Positions 36,577 through 46,674 of a DNA stretch of 64,000 nt are shown here, in pieces. The translations under genes and the position numbers were made by a program. Every line of letters begins with the position of its first letter. The stretch's first letter is position 1. The stretch comes from Muricauda sp. SCSIO 65647 (GTDB lineage Bacteria > Bacteroidota > Bacteroidia > Flavobacteriales > Flavobacteriaceae), in NCBI RefSeq assembly GCF_021534965.1, contig NZ_CP091037.1, forward strand, positions 3,727,501-3,791,500. Direction: 5' to 3'. The notes beneath the pieces were generated by a model. The model was not told the DNA's origin. It saw only the letters and a list, made by a program, of their open reading frames with translations, and ran no database searches.

Positions 36577-37847
36577 GGCTTGAACAACGGCCTATCATGC
36601 ATCATCGCATTGACCTTTTCACTTACTGAGGCTATTGTCTTTTCATCATCATGATGGATAATTACCTCGTCGATATAATCAACGATAATTTCCATATCAC
36701 TTTCTACCAACCCCCTCGTGGTAATGGCGGCAGTACCCAAACGGATACCCGAAGTGATGAATGGTGAGCGATCATCAAAGGGCACCATATTCTTGTTGGC
36801 CGTGATATCGGCATTTTCGAGTGCCGCTTCGGCATCTTTTCCCGTTATTCCCTTGTTGCGCAAGTCGATGAGCATCATGTGGTTATCGGTGCCACCAGAA
36901 ATCACTTTATAATCTTTATCGACAAAGGCCTTGGCCATGGCCGCGGCATTTTTCTTCACCTGTATGATATAGTGCAAAAAATCATCGGTCAGTGCCTCTC
37001 CAAAGGCCACTGCCTTGGCGGCTATGATATGCTCAAGAGGTCCGCCTTGATTTCCTGGAAATACGGCCAGATCCAACAATCCTGACATTTTTCTGAGATT
37101 ACCGTTTTTCAGGCGAATGCCAAACGGATTTTCAAAGTTCTCGCCCATCAAGATCAATCCGCCCCTTGGGCCACGCAATGTCTTGTGCGTGGTAGTGGTC
37201 ACGATATGGCAATGCGGAATGGGATCGTTCATAATGCCTTTGGCAATAAGCCCGGCAGGGTGAGAAATATCAGCAAGCAATAGGGCATTGACCCCATCTG
37301 CTATCTCGCGAAACCGCTTGAAGTCCATATCACGTGAATAAGCAGAGGCCCCGGCAATAATGAGCTTGGGCTTTTCTTTGTCGGCCACTTCTTGGATCTT
37401 ATCATAATCGAGCATGCCCGTTTCTTCATCTACTCCATAGAAAACAGGATTGTACAGCTTTCCTGAGAAATTTACGGGAGATCCATGGGTCAAATGCCCG
37501 CCATGGGCCAAATCAAAACCCAAGATGGTGTCGCCGGGCTTCAGGCATGCATGATAGACAGAGGCATTGGCCTGCGAGCCCGAATGGGGCTGAACATTGG
37601 CATATACCGCCCCGAATAGTTCTTTTGCCCTGTCAATGGCCAATTGTTCGACTTCATCGACCACCTCGCAGCCGCCATAATATCGCTTACCGGGATAGCC
37701 CTCGGCATATTTGTTGGTCAGTACCGAACCTGCCGCCTCCATCACTTGCGGACTGGTAAAATTTTCTGACGCGATCAATTCAATTCCATTGGTCTGTCTT
37801 TCTCTTTCTTTTTCGATCAGGTCAAAAATCTGGTGGTCTCTTTGCAT
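36573..37847 (-). CDS. glyA: Serine hydroxymethyltransferase
   Basis: About 424 residues from the ATG at 37847 ([18 protein letters not shown]), the normal length; the frame stays open upstream to 37991, but that leader has no SHMT similarity. This PLP enzyme interconverts serine and glycine with tetrahydrofolate and supplies one-carbon units, also for panB. Visible motifs are [37 protein letters not shown], the PLP-lysine motif [14 protein letters not shown] and a [17 protein letters not shown] end. Monocistronic. Confidence 0.98.
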   Translation of the reverse strand: MQRDHQIFDLIEKERERQTNGIELIASENFTSPQVMEAAGSVLTNKYAEGYPGKRYYGGCEVVDEVEQLAIDRAKELFGAVYANVQPHSGSQANASVYHACLKPGDTILGFDLAHGGHLTHGSPVNFSGKLYNPVFYGVDEETGMLDYDKIQEVADKEKPKLIIAGASAYSRDMDFKRFREIADGVNALLLADISHPAGLIAKGIMNDPIPHCHIVTTTTHKTLRGPRGGLILMGENFENPFGIRLKNGNLRKMSGLLDLAVFPGNQGGPLEHIIAAKAVAFGEALTDDFLHYIIQVKKNAAAMAKAFVDKDYKVISGGTDNHMMLIDLRNKGITGKDAEAALENADITANKNMVPFDDRSPFITSGIRLGTAAITTRGLVESDMEIIVDYIDEVIIHHDDEKTIASVSEKVNAMMHDRPLFKP

Positions 37848-38088
37848 TTTGCCTTGAAGATTTTTAGGTGCTAAAAATACAACTAAATCCCATTTTCCTA
37901 CCCGAATAATTTCCTTTTTAAAGAAAGAGTTATCCAATAAAAATGAACAATCCACAAAACAGTCCAATCCCAATAAAATCAGGTATTTCATCCAAAATAT
38001 ACTACCACTTGACGATTTTCGTTATCACTAAGTAAGATTTTGGCACGGCGGTTGAATGCTGTCTACCAAACCATAAAATCAAAAAGCC

Positions 38089-39273
38089 ATGAAAAAACTA
38101 TTACTCTTAATCGTATTGGTCATGCTTGTTGCCTGTGGCGGTGTGAAGAAGACCCAAGAGGCCCTGAACAGTGGCAATTATGCCACAGCCATGTCAAAGG
38201 CTATTACCGAACTTTCTGAAAACAAAACCAAAAAAGGGCACCAAGACTATGTCTTGTTGCTAGAATCTGCATTTCAGAAATATTCAAAAAGAGAGCTAGA
38301 GAGAATTACCTTCTTGAAAAAAGATGGAAACCCTGCCAACTATGAGGCTATTTACAAAGGTTATGTACAATTGAAGAATTGGCAAGAAAGAATTGAACCG
38401 CTATTGCCTTTGCCCATATATGATGAAAACCGAGATGCTGTTTTTTCCTTTAGAAACTACAACAACGATATTATTGCCAGTAAGAATGCACTATCAGAAT
38501 ATCTTTATGCCAATGCCGGACAATTGCTTGAAAGTGCCAATAGTAAAGCTGATTTCAGGCAGGCCTATAATGAACTGGCCTATTTGGAAGAGATAAATCC
38601 AGGGTATGGAGACACGGCCCCAAAAATGGAGGAAGCATATCAAAAGGGACTGGATTTCGTCAAAGTGGAAATCAACAATGATACCGAACAGGTCATTCCT
38701 AGACGTCTGGAAGAAGAACTATTGGATTTCAATGCTTACGGGCTTAACAACTTTTGGACCCAATACCACGCCAGACCTCTGAAGTCGGTGGCCTATGACT
38801 ATGCGATGAACGTTGACTTCAAAGAGATCAACATCTCGCCCGAACAGGTAAATGAAAGGCAAATCACCAAAGAAAGGCAGGTCAAAGATGGTTATGAATA
38901 CCTTTATGACCAAGAGGGCAATATAGTGAAAGACAGTCTGGGCAATAAAATCAAAATTGACCGAATGGTAACGGTTCGATGTGATTTTTACCAATTCACC
39001 CAATTTAAGAGTGCACAAATAGGTGCAAAGGTCAGTTTTACAGACTTGCACAACGGGCAGGTCATTAATTCGTACCCCTTGTCAAGTGAATTTATCTTTG
39101 AGCACATTTACGCGAATTTTGATGGTGATAGACGCGCACTTGACAATGACTTGGTAAGGTTGTTAAATTTGGGCGCAGTACCCTTTCCGACCAACGAACA
39201 AATGGTCTATGATGCCGGTGAAGACCTCAAATTAAGACTTAAAGATGTAATAAGGCGGAATAGCTTTAACTAA
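38089..39273 (+). CDS. Lipoprotein of unknown function with TPR-like N-terminus
   Basis: A 394-residue protein with lipobox LVAC (Cys16). The N-terminal half is helical with TPR-like segments (TQEALNSGNYATAMSKAITE and FRQAYNELAYLEEINPGYGD). The C-terminal half is beta-rich, with a stretch YDQEGNIVKDSLGNKIKIDR and RCDFYQFTQFKSAQIGAKVS. It looks like an envelope-associated protein of Bacteroidota; I cannot name a family. It ends in a strong terminator shared in position with the convergent ytxJ. Confidence 0.7.
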   Translation: MKKLLLLIVLVMLVACGGVKKTQEALNSGNYATAMSKAITELSENKTKKGHQDYVLLLESAFQKYSKRELERITFLKKDGNPANYEAIYKGYVQLKNWQERIEPLLPLPIYDENRDAVFSFRNYNNDIIASKNALSEYLYANAGQLLESANSKADFRQAYNELAYLEEINPGYGDTAPKMEEAYQKGLDFVKVEINNDTEQVIPRRLEEELLDFNAYGLNNFWTQYHARPLKSVAYDYAMNVDFKEINISPEQVNERQITKERQVKDGYEYLYDQEGNIVKDSLGNKIKIDRMVTVRCDFYQFTQFKSAQIGAKVSFTDLHNGQVINSYPLSSEFIFEHIYANFDGDRRALDNDLVRLLNLGAVPFPTNEQMVYDAGEDLKLRLKDVIRRNSFN

Positions 39274-39280
39274 ATCATAA

Positions 39281-39306
39281 CCCTGGTCGGTCGACCGGGG
39301 TTTTTT
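39281..39306 (+). terminator. Rho-independent terminator after the lipoprotein at 38089
   Basis: Nine-base stem ccctggtcg / cgaccgggg (one T-G pair) with a two-base nominal loop, followed by six T. It ends at the stop codon of convergent ytxJ. Confidence 0.8.
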
Positions 39307-39697
39307 ATACCACACTGTTCAGATCAGTATCGGCTATGGCGCCATGCGAGGTGTGAAAAGTGACCGTGCCATTTTTGACCACCAATAGCTGAGGGGATTG
39401 ATGCAACACACCGAACATTTCCGAAACCTTATTTGAAACATCTCTGTGAGCGTGCAAATCCAAAAAATAGAGGTCGGCTTGCTCTCCATTGAGTGGATAA
39501 CCCTGCTCAAACATATTCAAGACCATTCTGCTGATGCCGCAGGTGGTGGAGTGCTTGAATATGAGCTGTGGCCTTTCTTTTGATTTGTCTTTTATTTCTT
39601 CTATCTGTTCAATGGAAGAAAGAACGATCCAAGGTAGATCATCAACTTTTTTCCCTGAGCTGTTCTTGCTTCCAAAAAGGTTTCCCAATAATCCCAT
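39305..39697 (-). CDS. ytxJ: Bacillithiol-system redox protein YtxJ (monothiol bacilliredoxin-like)
   Basis: A 130-residue thioredoxin-fold protein. LIFKHSTTCGISRMVLNMFE is the diagnostic YtxJ segment with a single active Cys in TCGIS, and HQSPQLLVVKNGTVTFHTSH gives the cis-Pro strand. Family members are tied to organisms that use bacillithiol as their low-molecular-weight thiol and probably remove it from proteins. No bacillithiol synthesis gene (bshA, bshB or bshC) is in the window. The gene is divergent from clpB; a forward caaattta (TAAATTTG on its strand) lies just five bases before the ATG. Confidence 0.88.
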   Translation of the reverse strand: MGLLGNLFGSKNSSGKKVDDLPWIVLSSIEQIEEIKDKSKERPQLIFKHSTTCGISRMVLNMFEQGYPLNGEQADLYFLDLHAHRDVSNKVSEMFGVLHQSPQLLVVKNGTVTFHTSHGAIADTDLNSVV

Positions 39698-39841
39698 ACT
39701 GCAAATTTAGAATTTCAGTCGTGCTTATTGAAAAAGCTTACAAACTGACGAAATGTCTTTGTTTTTTAGGGTTTTCGCGACAATTTGACTGGTCTTGCCC
39801 TCTGGTAAGGTTGTTGACCTCCATAGGTAAAACTGTAGAAA

Positions 39842-42442
39842 ATGAACTTTAATAATTTCACCATAAAATCTCAAGAGGCTGTACAGCAGGCCCAGCAATT
39901 GGCACAGGCATACGGCCATCAGCAAATTGAAAATGAGCACTTGTTCAAGGCCATCGGTGAGGTCGACGAGAATGTGCTTCCCTTTTTGCTAAAAAAACTG
40001 AATGTCAACAATGCACTTGTCGCACAGATCTTAGACAAAGAACTGCAACGTTTTTCGAAGGTCTCGGGAGCAGACATCATGCTTTCGCGTGAAGCCGGAA
40101 AGAGCTTGAACGAAGCCAGCATCATTGCCAATAAGATGGGCGATGAATATGTATCCATCGAGCATATGATCTTGGCCATTTTTAAATCAAAGAGCAAGAT
40201 TGCCCAAATCTTGAAAGACCAAGGGGTCAATGAAAAAGACCTGAAGACGGCAATCGAAGAACTTCGCAAAGGTGGCAAAGTCACCTCTCAAAGTGCCGAG
40301 GATACCTACAATGCCCTGAACAAGTATGCCCGCAATCTGAACCAAGAGGCCGATAGTGGCAAGTTAGATCCCGTCATTGGGCGCGATGAAGAAATAAGGC
40401 GCGTGCTTCAGATACTTTCTCGAAGAACCAAGAACAACCCTATGTTGGTCGGTGAGCCGGGGGTTGGTAAAACGGCCATTGCCGAAGGTTTGGCCCATCG
40501 AATCGTACAGGGCGATGTACCCGAAAACCTAAAAGAAAAGACCATCTATTCTTTGGATATGGGCGCACTGATCGCAGGAGCAAAATACAAGGGTGAGTTC
40601 GAAGAGCGCTTGAAGGCCGTTATCAAAGAGGTCACCACTTCTGATGGCGACATTGTACTCTTTATTGACGAGATCCACACGCTAGTGGGTGCAGGCGGTG
40701 GTCAAGGCGCCATGGATGCCGCTAACATTTTGAAACCTGCCCTAGCGAGAGGTGAGCTGCGCGCCATTGGGGCCACCACTTTGGATGAATACCAAAAATA
40801 TTTTGAAAAGGATAAAGCTTTGGAGCGTCGCTTTCAAAAAGTAATGGTCAATGAGCCCGATACTGAAAGTGCCATATCCATTTTGAGGGGTATCAAAGAA
40901 AAATATGAGACCCACCACAAAGTACGCATCAAAGATGAGGCCGTGATAGCAGCCGTTGAATTGTCACAACGCTATATCACCGATAGATTTTTGCCGGACA
41001 AAGCCATTGACTTGATGGACGAGGCCGCTTCTAAACTTCGGATGGAAATAAACTCAAAACCTGAAGAACTAGATGCCCTTGACCGTAAGATCATGCAGTT
41101 GGAAATCGAGATCGAGGCCATTAAAAGGGAAAAAGATGAAGATAAACTCAAGTCGCTGAACCTTGAATTGGCCAACCTAAAAGAAGAGAGAAATGAAATC
41201 TTTGCCCAATGGGAAAGTGAGAAATCAGTGGTTGACAGTATTCAAAAAACGAAGCAAAGCATCGAAAACTTCAAGCTAGAGGCCGAGCGTGCCGAACGAA
41301 ACGGTGATTACGGCAAAGTCGCCGAGCTTCGCTACGGTAAGATCAAGGAAGCCCAAGAGCGGTTGGAAAAACTACAACAAGAACTTCAAGAACAACAAAA
41401 TTCAGGTACCCTTATCAAAGAAGAAGTGACCAATGAAGACATCGCAGAGGTGGTTGCAAAATGGACAGGCATACCCGTGACCAAAATGTTACAGAGCGAG
41501 CGTGAAAAGCTATTGAGCCTCGAAAAGGTATTGCACAAACGTGTAGTGGGCCAAGATGAGGCCATAGAAGCGGTTTCTGATGCCATCAGACGTAGCCGAA
41601 CAGGCCTGCAAGATGCCAAGAAGCCCATAGGGTCATTTATGTTCTTGGGCACCACAGGTGTGGGCAAGACCGAACTTGCCAAAACTCTTGCTGAATATCT
41701 GTTCGATGATGAGAACGCTTTGACGCGAATCGATATGAGCGAGTACCAAGAAAGACATGCGGTAAGTCGATTGGTCGGAGCCCCTCCCGGATATGTCGGT
41801 TATGACGAAGGTGGTCAATTGACCGAAGCGGTGCGAAGAAGACCCTATTCCGTCATCTTATTGGATGAGATCGAAAAGGCACATCCTGACACATTCAATA
41901 TTTTATTGCAAGTGCTTGACGAGGGCAGGTTGACCGATAATAAAGGCTGTGTGGCAGATTTCAAGAACTGTATCATTATCATGACCAGCAATATGGGCAG
42001 CCATATCATTCAAGAGAAGTTCGAGAACAATGATGATCTGCACAGCGCCACTGAAGCGGCAAGAATTGAGGTTTTGGGATTATTGCGAAAAACCATACGC
42101 CCTGAATTCTTGAACCGAATCGATGACATCATCATGTTCACACCGTTGAACAGGGCTGACATCAAGAAGATTGTCGAACTACAATTAGATCTGCTAAAAA
42201 AGTTGCTTGAGGCACAGAACATCACCATCGATGCAACCAATGAAGCCATTGAGTACTTGTCAGAAAAGGGCTTTGACCCCCAATACGGTGCACGGCCCAT
42301 CAAAAGATTGATACAAAAAGAAGTACTCAATAAACTGTCTAAAGAAATGCTGGCAGGCAAAGTGAAGACCGATAGTATCGTGTTGATCGACTCTTTTGAT
42401 AACGAACTGGTCTTTAGAAATCAAAGTGAGCTAGTGGAATAA
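39842..42442 (+). CDS. clpB: ATP-dependent disaggregase ClpB
   Basis: An 866-residue Hsp100, normal length. The Clp_N double repeat ([20 protein letters not shown]) is followed by AAA-1 with Walker [15 protein letters not shown] and Walker [16 protein letters not shown]. The coiled-coil M domain lies at about 400-530 ([20 protein letters not shown]), which separates ClpB from ClpA and ClpC. AAA-2 has [20 protein letters not shown] and [14 protein letters not shown]. It works with DnaK to recover proteins from aggregates; dnaK is in this window but about 37 kb away. A very strong terminator follows. Confidence 0.98.
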   Translation: MNFNNFTIKSQEAVQQAQQLAQAYGHQQIENEHLFKAIGEVDENVLPFLLKKLNVNNALVAQILDKELQRFSKVSGADIMLSREAGKSLNEASIIANKMGDEYVSIEHMILAIFKSKSKIAQILKDQGVNEKDLKTAIEELRKGGKVTSQSAEDTYNALNKYARNLNQEADSGKLDPVIGRDEEIRRVLQILSRRTKNNPMLVGEPGVGKTAIAEGLAHRIVQGDVPENLKEKTIYSLDMGALIAGAKYKGEFEERLKAVIKEVTTSDGDIVLFIDEIHTLVGAGGGQGAMDAANILKPALARGELRAIGATTLDEYQKYFEKDKALERRFQKVMVNEPDTESAISILRGIKEKYETHHKVRIKDEAVIAAVELSQRYITDRFLPDKAIDLMDEAASKLRMEINSKPEELDALDRKIMQLEIEIEAIKREKDEDKLKSLNLELANLKEERNEIFAQWESEKSVVDSIQKTKQSIENFKLEAERAERNGDYGKVAELRYGKIKEAQERLEKLQQELQEQQNSGTLIKEEVTNEDIAEVVAKWTGIPVTKMLQSEREKLLSLEKVLHKRVVGQDEAIEAVSDAIRRSRTGLQDAKKPIGSFMFLGTTGVGKTELAKTLAEYLFDDENALTRIDMSEYQERHAVSRLVGAPPGYVGYDEGGQLTEAVRRRPYSVILLDEIEKAHPDTFNILLQVLDEGRLTDNKGCVADFKNCIIIMTSNMGSHIIQEKFENNDDLHSATEAARIEVLGLLRKTIRPEFLNRIDDIIMFTPLNRADIKKIVELQLDLLKKLLEAQNITIDATNEAIEYLSEKGFDPQYGARPIKRLIQKEVLNKLSKEMLAGKVKTDSIVLIDSFDNELVFRNQSELVE

Positions 42443-42461
42443 TTAAGCTTTCAAGGCTTTT

Positions 42462-42500
42462 AAAATCCTTTTCCGGTTTTTTTCGGAAAAGGATTTTTTT
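42462..42500 (+). terminator. Strong terminator of clpB
   Basis: Perfect 14-base stem aaaatccttttccg / cggaaaaggatttt with an eight-base loop, continuing into a run of T. Confidence 0.9.
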
Positions 42501-42614
42501 GTTTCCGATCCCCAAAATATCAACGGTAAAAATAATTGCCACAACTACAAATAAGGTCCGAGGGCAGATTTTTCCATTTGAATCTTTATTTTAGCAGCTC
42601 TCATAACCTAGACC

Positions 42615-43928
42615 ATGCCGATCGTAATTGCCCTTTTGGGCATCCTGCTACTTTTTTTGTTGATTGCCCGGGTAAAACTCAATGCCTTTCTCGCCTTCAT
42701 CATTGTCTGCCTCTTTGTCGGAATCTTTCAGGGAATGGATTTACAACTGCTCGTCAAATCAATTCAAAATGGTATCGGCAATACCTTGGGCTTTTTGGTG
42801 TTGATTCTCGGTTTGGGGGCCATGCTGGGCAAATTGGTCGCCGATAGCGGGGCAGCCCAGCGCATTACCACCAAACTGGTCGATAAATTTGGAATCAGAA
42901 ACGTGCAATGGGCCATGGTCGTCACGGGTTTTATCGTGGGTATCCCCATGTTTTATTCTGTGGGTTTTGTCATTTTGATCCCTTTGGTCTTCACCATTGC
43001 CATGTCAACGGGGCTTCCATTGATTTATGTGGGTCTACCGATGTTGACCTCATTGTCTGTGACACATGGCTATCTTCCGCCCCACCCTGCCCCGACCGCC
43101 ATCGCTGCCATGTTCAACGCCGATATTGGCAAAACGTTGTTATATGGGATCGTTATCGCCATTCCGGCCATTTTGGTAGCGGGTCCGTTATTTGCCAGAA
43201 CCATCAAAAATATCGAAGCGAAGCCATTGAAAGAATTTTACAATCCGGTATTGATTCCAGAAGAAGAATTGCCTTCAACGACCAACAGTATTTTGAGTGC
43301 CCTTTTGCCCATCATTTTAATAGCATTGGCCATAGCGGCAGAACAACTTCTTGCCGATGGGCTCTTGAAAGAGGTGCTTATTTTTATAGGAAACCCGGTC
43401 ATCGCATTATTGCTATCAGTTTTGGTCGCGGTCTATACCCTGGGCATTGCACGGGGAAAGAAAATGAAAACGGTCATGAAATCACTTTCGGCCTCTGTGG
43501 CAAGCATCACCATGATTTTATTGATCATCGCAGGTGCAGGGGCGTTGAAAGAAGTGTTGGTCGACAGCAAGGTAAGCGAATATATTGCCTCGACCCTCGA
43601 AGGTTCAAGTATCTCCCCATTGATCTTGGCATGGCTCATTGCCACGGCAATACGTGTCAGTGTAGGTTCGGCAACCGTTGCCGGGTTGACGGCCGCGGGC
43701 ATCGTACTGCCCTTGGCTTCTGGAACCGGGGTAAGCACAGAATTAATGGTCTTGGCCATTGGGTCCGGTAGTCTGATGCTCTCGCATGTGAACGATACGG
43801 GCTTTTGGATGTTCAAAGAATATTTCAATCTTACGGTAAAGGAAACACTCTCAACATGGACCGTCATGGAAACCCTAGTGGGTATTATGGGGCTATTGGG
43901 GGTCTTGACATTGAACATGATAATTTGA
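42615..43928 (+). CDS. GntP-family permease, probable D-serine or hydroxy-acid importer
   Basis: A 437-residue inner-membrane protein with about 12 hydrophobic segments (for example IALLGILLLFLLIARVKLNA). Family signatures include GFIVGIPMFYSVGFVILIPL, HGYLPPHPAPTAIAAMFNAD and SVGSATVAGLTAAGIVLPLA, close to GntP transporters. This family includes gluconate carriers and DsdX, the D-serine carrier of E. coli. The three genes behind it (seven-base gap, then overlaps or short gaps) encode amino-acid enzymes, which favours a D-amino-acid substrate over gluconate. Gluconokinase is about 15 kb away in another operon. Confidence 0.9.
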   Translation: MPIVIALLGILLLFLLIARVKLNAFLAFIIVCLFVGIFQGMDLQLLVKSIQNGIGNTLGFLVLILGLGAMLGKLVADSGAAQRITTKLVDKFGIRNVQWAMVVTGFIVGIPMFYSVGFVILIPLVFTIAMSTGLPLIYVGLPMLTSLSVTHGYLPPHPAPTAIAAMFNADIGKTLLYGIVIAIPAILVAGPLFARTIKNIEAKPLKEFYNPVLIPEEELPSTTNSILSALLPIILIALAIAAEQLLADGLLKEVLIFIGNPVIALLLSVLVAVYTLGIARGKKMKTVMKSLSASVASITMILLIIAGAGALKEVLVDSKVSEYIASTLEGSSISPLILAWLIATAIRVSVGSATVAGLTAAGIVLPLASGTGVSTELMVLAIGSGSLMLSHVNDTGFWMFKEYFNLTVKETLSTWTVMETLVGIMGLLGVLTLNMII

Positions 43929-43935
43929 TTACACC

Positions 43936-44403
43936 ATGAAAAAATCTCCTTCAGAACGAATTAAGGAATTGGGCTTGCAATTTCCCCCGGCACCAAAGCC
44001 GTTGGGCGTTTATAAACCCATTTTGGTCGTCGACAACCATCTGTATGTATCGGGCCAAGGCACGGTCAATTTTGACGGCTCTTTGATGAAAGGCCGAGCT
44101 GGTGACGATCTCGATAAGGATCAAGCCAAAATAGCGGCCAGACAGGTGGGCCTTACCATGCTATCGACTATCATGACCCATTTTGGAAATCTCGATAAGA
44201 TCAAAAGGGTCGTCAAGGTATTGGGCATGGTAAACTGTACTCCCGACTTTGGGCAACACCCCTATGTCATCAATGGTTTCAGTGAATTGATGGTCGAGGT
44301 ATTTGGTGAAGAAAATGGTGTGGGGGTACGCAGTGCCGTGGGCATGATGCTACCCGATAACATTCCCGTTGAGATCGAGGCCATGTTTGAATTACATGGG
44401 TAG
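43936..44403 (+). CDS. RidA/YjgF-family enamine/imine deaminase
   Basis: A 155-residue protein. It contains ERIKELGLQFPPAPKPLGVY, HLYVSGQGTVNFDG, DKDQAKIAARQVGLTMLSTI and GVGVRSAVGMMLPDNIPVEI, the last resembling the R-x-A-V-G segment around the catalytic Arg. It belongs to the longer YjgF-like subgroup. RidA enzymes hydrolyse reactive 2-aminoacrylate and related imines released by PLP-dependent dehydratases. Its place directly before a dehydratase-type PLP enzyme fits that job. Confidence 0.9.
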   Translation: MKKSPSERIKELGLQFPPAPKPLGVYKPILVVDNHLYVSGQGTVNFDGSLMKGRAGDDLDKDQAKIAARQVGLTMLSTIMTHFGNLDKIKRVVKVLGMVNCTPDFGQHPYVINGFSELMVEVFGEENGVGVRSAVGMMLPDNIPVEIEAMFELHG

Positions 44404-44404
44404 C

Positions 44405-45517
44405 ATGCGACAAAAGTGGTATGAAATAACAAGTGATGAGCACTTCATTACCCCTTCTTTGGTAGTGCATCCTGACCGTATCCAAAGAAATATCGAGACC
44501 ATGATACGAATGGCCGGTGGCCATGAATCACTAAGACCACATGTCAAGACCTACAAAATGGCCGAAGTTATTGAGATGCAGCTACGCATGGGTATTGACA
44601 AGTTCAAATGCGCAACGATCGCCGAGGCAGAACTGTTGGCCTCATGTGGAGCAAAAGACGTGCTTTTGGCCATGCAGCCTGTCGGGGCTTCCATTCCACG
44701 GCTTTTCAAATTGATCGATACCTTTCAAAATACGACCTTTTCAACCCTTGTCGACAATATCGATACCCTTGGTGCTCTCGAGAGATCTGCGATGAAAGAA
44801 AATGTGGTTTTGGATGTTTGGCTCGATATAAACAACGGCATGAACCGTACCGGAATCTTACCCGATGATTCGGCCATTGCCTGTTATCGGGCCCTATACG
44901 GTTCAGGGCATCTTAAGGCAAAGGGGTTTCATGTCTATGACGGCCATATCAGGAATGTACATTTCGAGGAACGTAAAAAGCGGTGCAATGAGGCTTTCGA
45001 ACAGGTTGAAGTGCTGAAAGAAAACATTGAAAACTTAGGAATGGAGGTCGGGAATATTGTGGCCGGTGGTTCTCCCACCTTTCCAGTACATTGCCTAAGG
45101 GAAGGTGTACAAAAATCGCCGGGCACCGTATTGCTTTGGGATCAGGGCTATAGCGATATCTTACCTGAATCTGACTTTCTTTGTGCAGCGGTTTTGACGA
45201 CCCGAATCATCAGCAAACCAGCTTCTGGTCTTATTTGTCTCGATCTCGGGCATAAGTCAGTGGCACCTGAAATGCCCTTCCCAAGGGTAAAATTTCAAAA
45301 CCTTGATGATGCATGTCAGCAAATCAAGCATAGCGAAGAACATTTGGTCATCGCTTGTGAAAATCCAAAAAAATACAAGATAGGTGACTTGTTTTATGCG
45401 ATTCCCTATCACATTTGTCCGACAGTGGCCAAATACGATGAGGTGTATATGGCAAAGAACCATAAAATTGCAGCTCGTTGGAAAGTAGCCGCTAGAGGCA
45501 ACAAAATCTCTATTTGA
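44405..45517 (+). CDS. D-serine dehydratase / D-threonine aldolase-family PLP enzyme
   Basis: About 370 residues from ATG 44405 (ATG 44396 overlaps the ridA stop and adds three). Fold-type III PLP barrel, alanine racemase-like: PLP Lys in LRPHVKTYKMAEVIE, then LLAMQPVGASIPRLFKLI, NNGMNRTGI and AGGSPTFPVH. The C-terminal beta domain has AIPYHICPTVAKYDEVYM. A His-x-Cys pair there is the zinc site of eukaryotic-type D-serine dehydratase, whereas D-threonine aldolases I recall have His-x-Asp. So D-serine to pyruvate and ammonia is the favoured reaction; aldolase activity on D-3-hydroxy acids is the alternative. Confidence 0.87.
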   Translation: MRQKWYEITSDEHFITPSLVVHPDRIQRNIETMIRMAGGHESLRPHVKTYKMAEVIEMQLRMGIDKFKCATIAEAELLASCGAKDVLLAMQPVGASIPRLFKLIDTFQNTTFSTLVDNIDTLGALERSAMKENVVLDVWLDINNGMNRTGILPDDSAIACYRALYGSGHLKAKGFHVYDGHIRNVHFEERKKRCNEAFEQVEVLKENIENLGMEVGNIVAGGSPTFPVHCLREGVQKSPGTVLLWDQGYSDILPESDFLCAAVLTTRIISKPASGLICLDLGHKSVAPEMPFPRVKFQNLDDACQQIKHSEEHLVIACENPKKYKIGDLFYAIPYHICPTVAKYDEVYMAKNHKIAARWKVAARGNKISI

Positions 45518-45520
45518 TCC

Positions 45521-46585
45521 ATGTTCATATTCGATGCCCACCTAGATCTTGCCATGAATGCCATAGAGTGGAACCGCGATCTTCGGTTATCTGTTGAAGA
45601 AATCAGGGAGGTTGAAAAAGGCCTGACCGACAAACCCGATAGAGCCAAGAACACGGTTTCGTTGCAGGCTATGCGTAATGGCAATATCGGCTTGTGCGTG
45701 GCCACACAGATCGCACGGTACTCACCAGAAGGAAATCCGTTGCCCGGTTGGAATTCTCAGCAGCAGGCATGGGCGCAGACCCAAGGCCAACTCGCATGGT
45801 ACAAGGCCATGGAAGATGCAGGTGAAATGGTGCAAATTACCAATGTTCAAGAACTGCACACCCATCTCGAAATCTGGAAAAATGATGCTCCCAACAAACC
45901 CATCGGCTACATCTTGAGCCTTGAGGGAGCAGATTCCATCATAAGCATGGAATATTTGGAAAAGTCATACGAATCAGGACTTAGGGCCATAGGTCCTGCC
46001 CACTATGGTCCGGGAGTTTATGCGCACGGTACCGATTCTGACGGTGGTATTGGTGCAAAAGGCCGTGAGCTGCTCAAAAAAATTGGAGAATTAAACCTCA
46101 TTCTTGATGTGACCCATTTGTGCGATACCAGTTTTTGGGAAACCATAGACCTATACAACGGTCCGCTTTGGGCCAGTCACAGCAATTGTAGAAAGCTGGT
46201 AGATCACAATCGACAATTTTCAGATGAACAGTTGAAAGAACTGGTTCAACGTGAAGCGGTAGTCGGTATTCCCTTAGATGCGTGGATGATGGTACCCGGT
46301 TGGATTAGGGGCAAATCCACTCCCGAACAAACAGGAGTAACCCTTGAAACGATGGTTGGCCATATGGATCATATCTGTCAGCTTGCCGGTAATTCGTTGC
46401 ATGTTGGCATTGGCACTGATTTGGATGGTGCCTTTGGCAAAGAACAATGCCCTGCAGACCTTGATACTATAGCCGATTTACAGAAAGTACCCAATTTATT
46501 GGGAAAAAGGGGGTATTCACAAACCGACATCGAGAATATCATGCACCGAAATTTCATTCGCTTCATACAGAATGTTTGGAGTTAA
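45521..46585 (+). CDS. Membrane dipeptidase (renal dipeptidase), peptidase family M19
   Basis: A 354-residue TIM-barrel metalloenzyme without a clear signal peptide, so probably cytoplasmic. Zinc ligands are visible: His-x-Asp in FDAHLDLAM, Glu in ILSLEGADSI, His in LDVTHLCDTS and His in WASHSNCRKL, with VGIGTDLDGAFG at the end. M19 enzymes cleave dipeptides with tolerance for D-residues at the C-terminal position. It starts three bases after the PLP enzyme stop and closes the operon, consistent with release of D-amino acids from imported dipeptides. Confidence 0.92.
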   Translation: MFIFDAHLDLAMNAIEWNRDLRLSVEEIREVEKGLTDKPDRAKNTVSLQAMRNGNIGLCVATQIARYSPEGNPLPGWNSQQQAWAQTQGQLAWYKAMEDAGEMVQITNVQELHTHLEIWKNDAPNKPIGYILSLEGADSIISMEYLEKSYESGLRAIGPAHYGPGVYAHGTDSDGGIGAKGRELLKKIGELNLILDVTHLCDTSFWETIDLYNGPLWASHSNCRKLVDHNRQFSDEQLKELVQREAVVGIPLDAWMMVPGWIRGKSTPEQTGVTLETMVGHMDHICQLAGNSLHVGIGTDLDGAFGKEQCPADLDTIADLQKVPNLLGKRGYSQTDIENIMHRNFIRFIQNVWS

Positions 46586-46621
46586 CAGAAAGAAGCATTC
46601 CATAAATGCATACCAAACAGT

Positions 46622-46639
46622 ATATATATTTTTATATAT
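46622..46639. promoter_or_regulatory. Possible TetR operator (A+T inverted repeat)
   Basis: Seven-base arms atatata / tatatat around TTTT, 35 bases before the tetR-type ATG. Such A+T-rich repeats also arise by chance, so this is weak. Confidence 0.3.
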
Positions 46640-46674
46640 TAGTCTAAAATTACCAAGCGCCAACTACACACTAC

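Noticed and set aside
42908-43771. 287-codon open frame inside the GntP permease gene
   Set aside because: Same strand, other frame; rich in His, Arg and Cys as expected from a frame-shifted membrane protein, with no motif.
42615-43928. Naming the permease as gluconate transporter because gluconokinase is also in the window
   Set aside because: gntK is about 15 kb away in a different operon; the permease is embedded with amino-acid enzymes, so the gluconate assignment is not supported by context.
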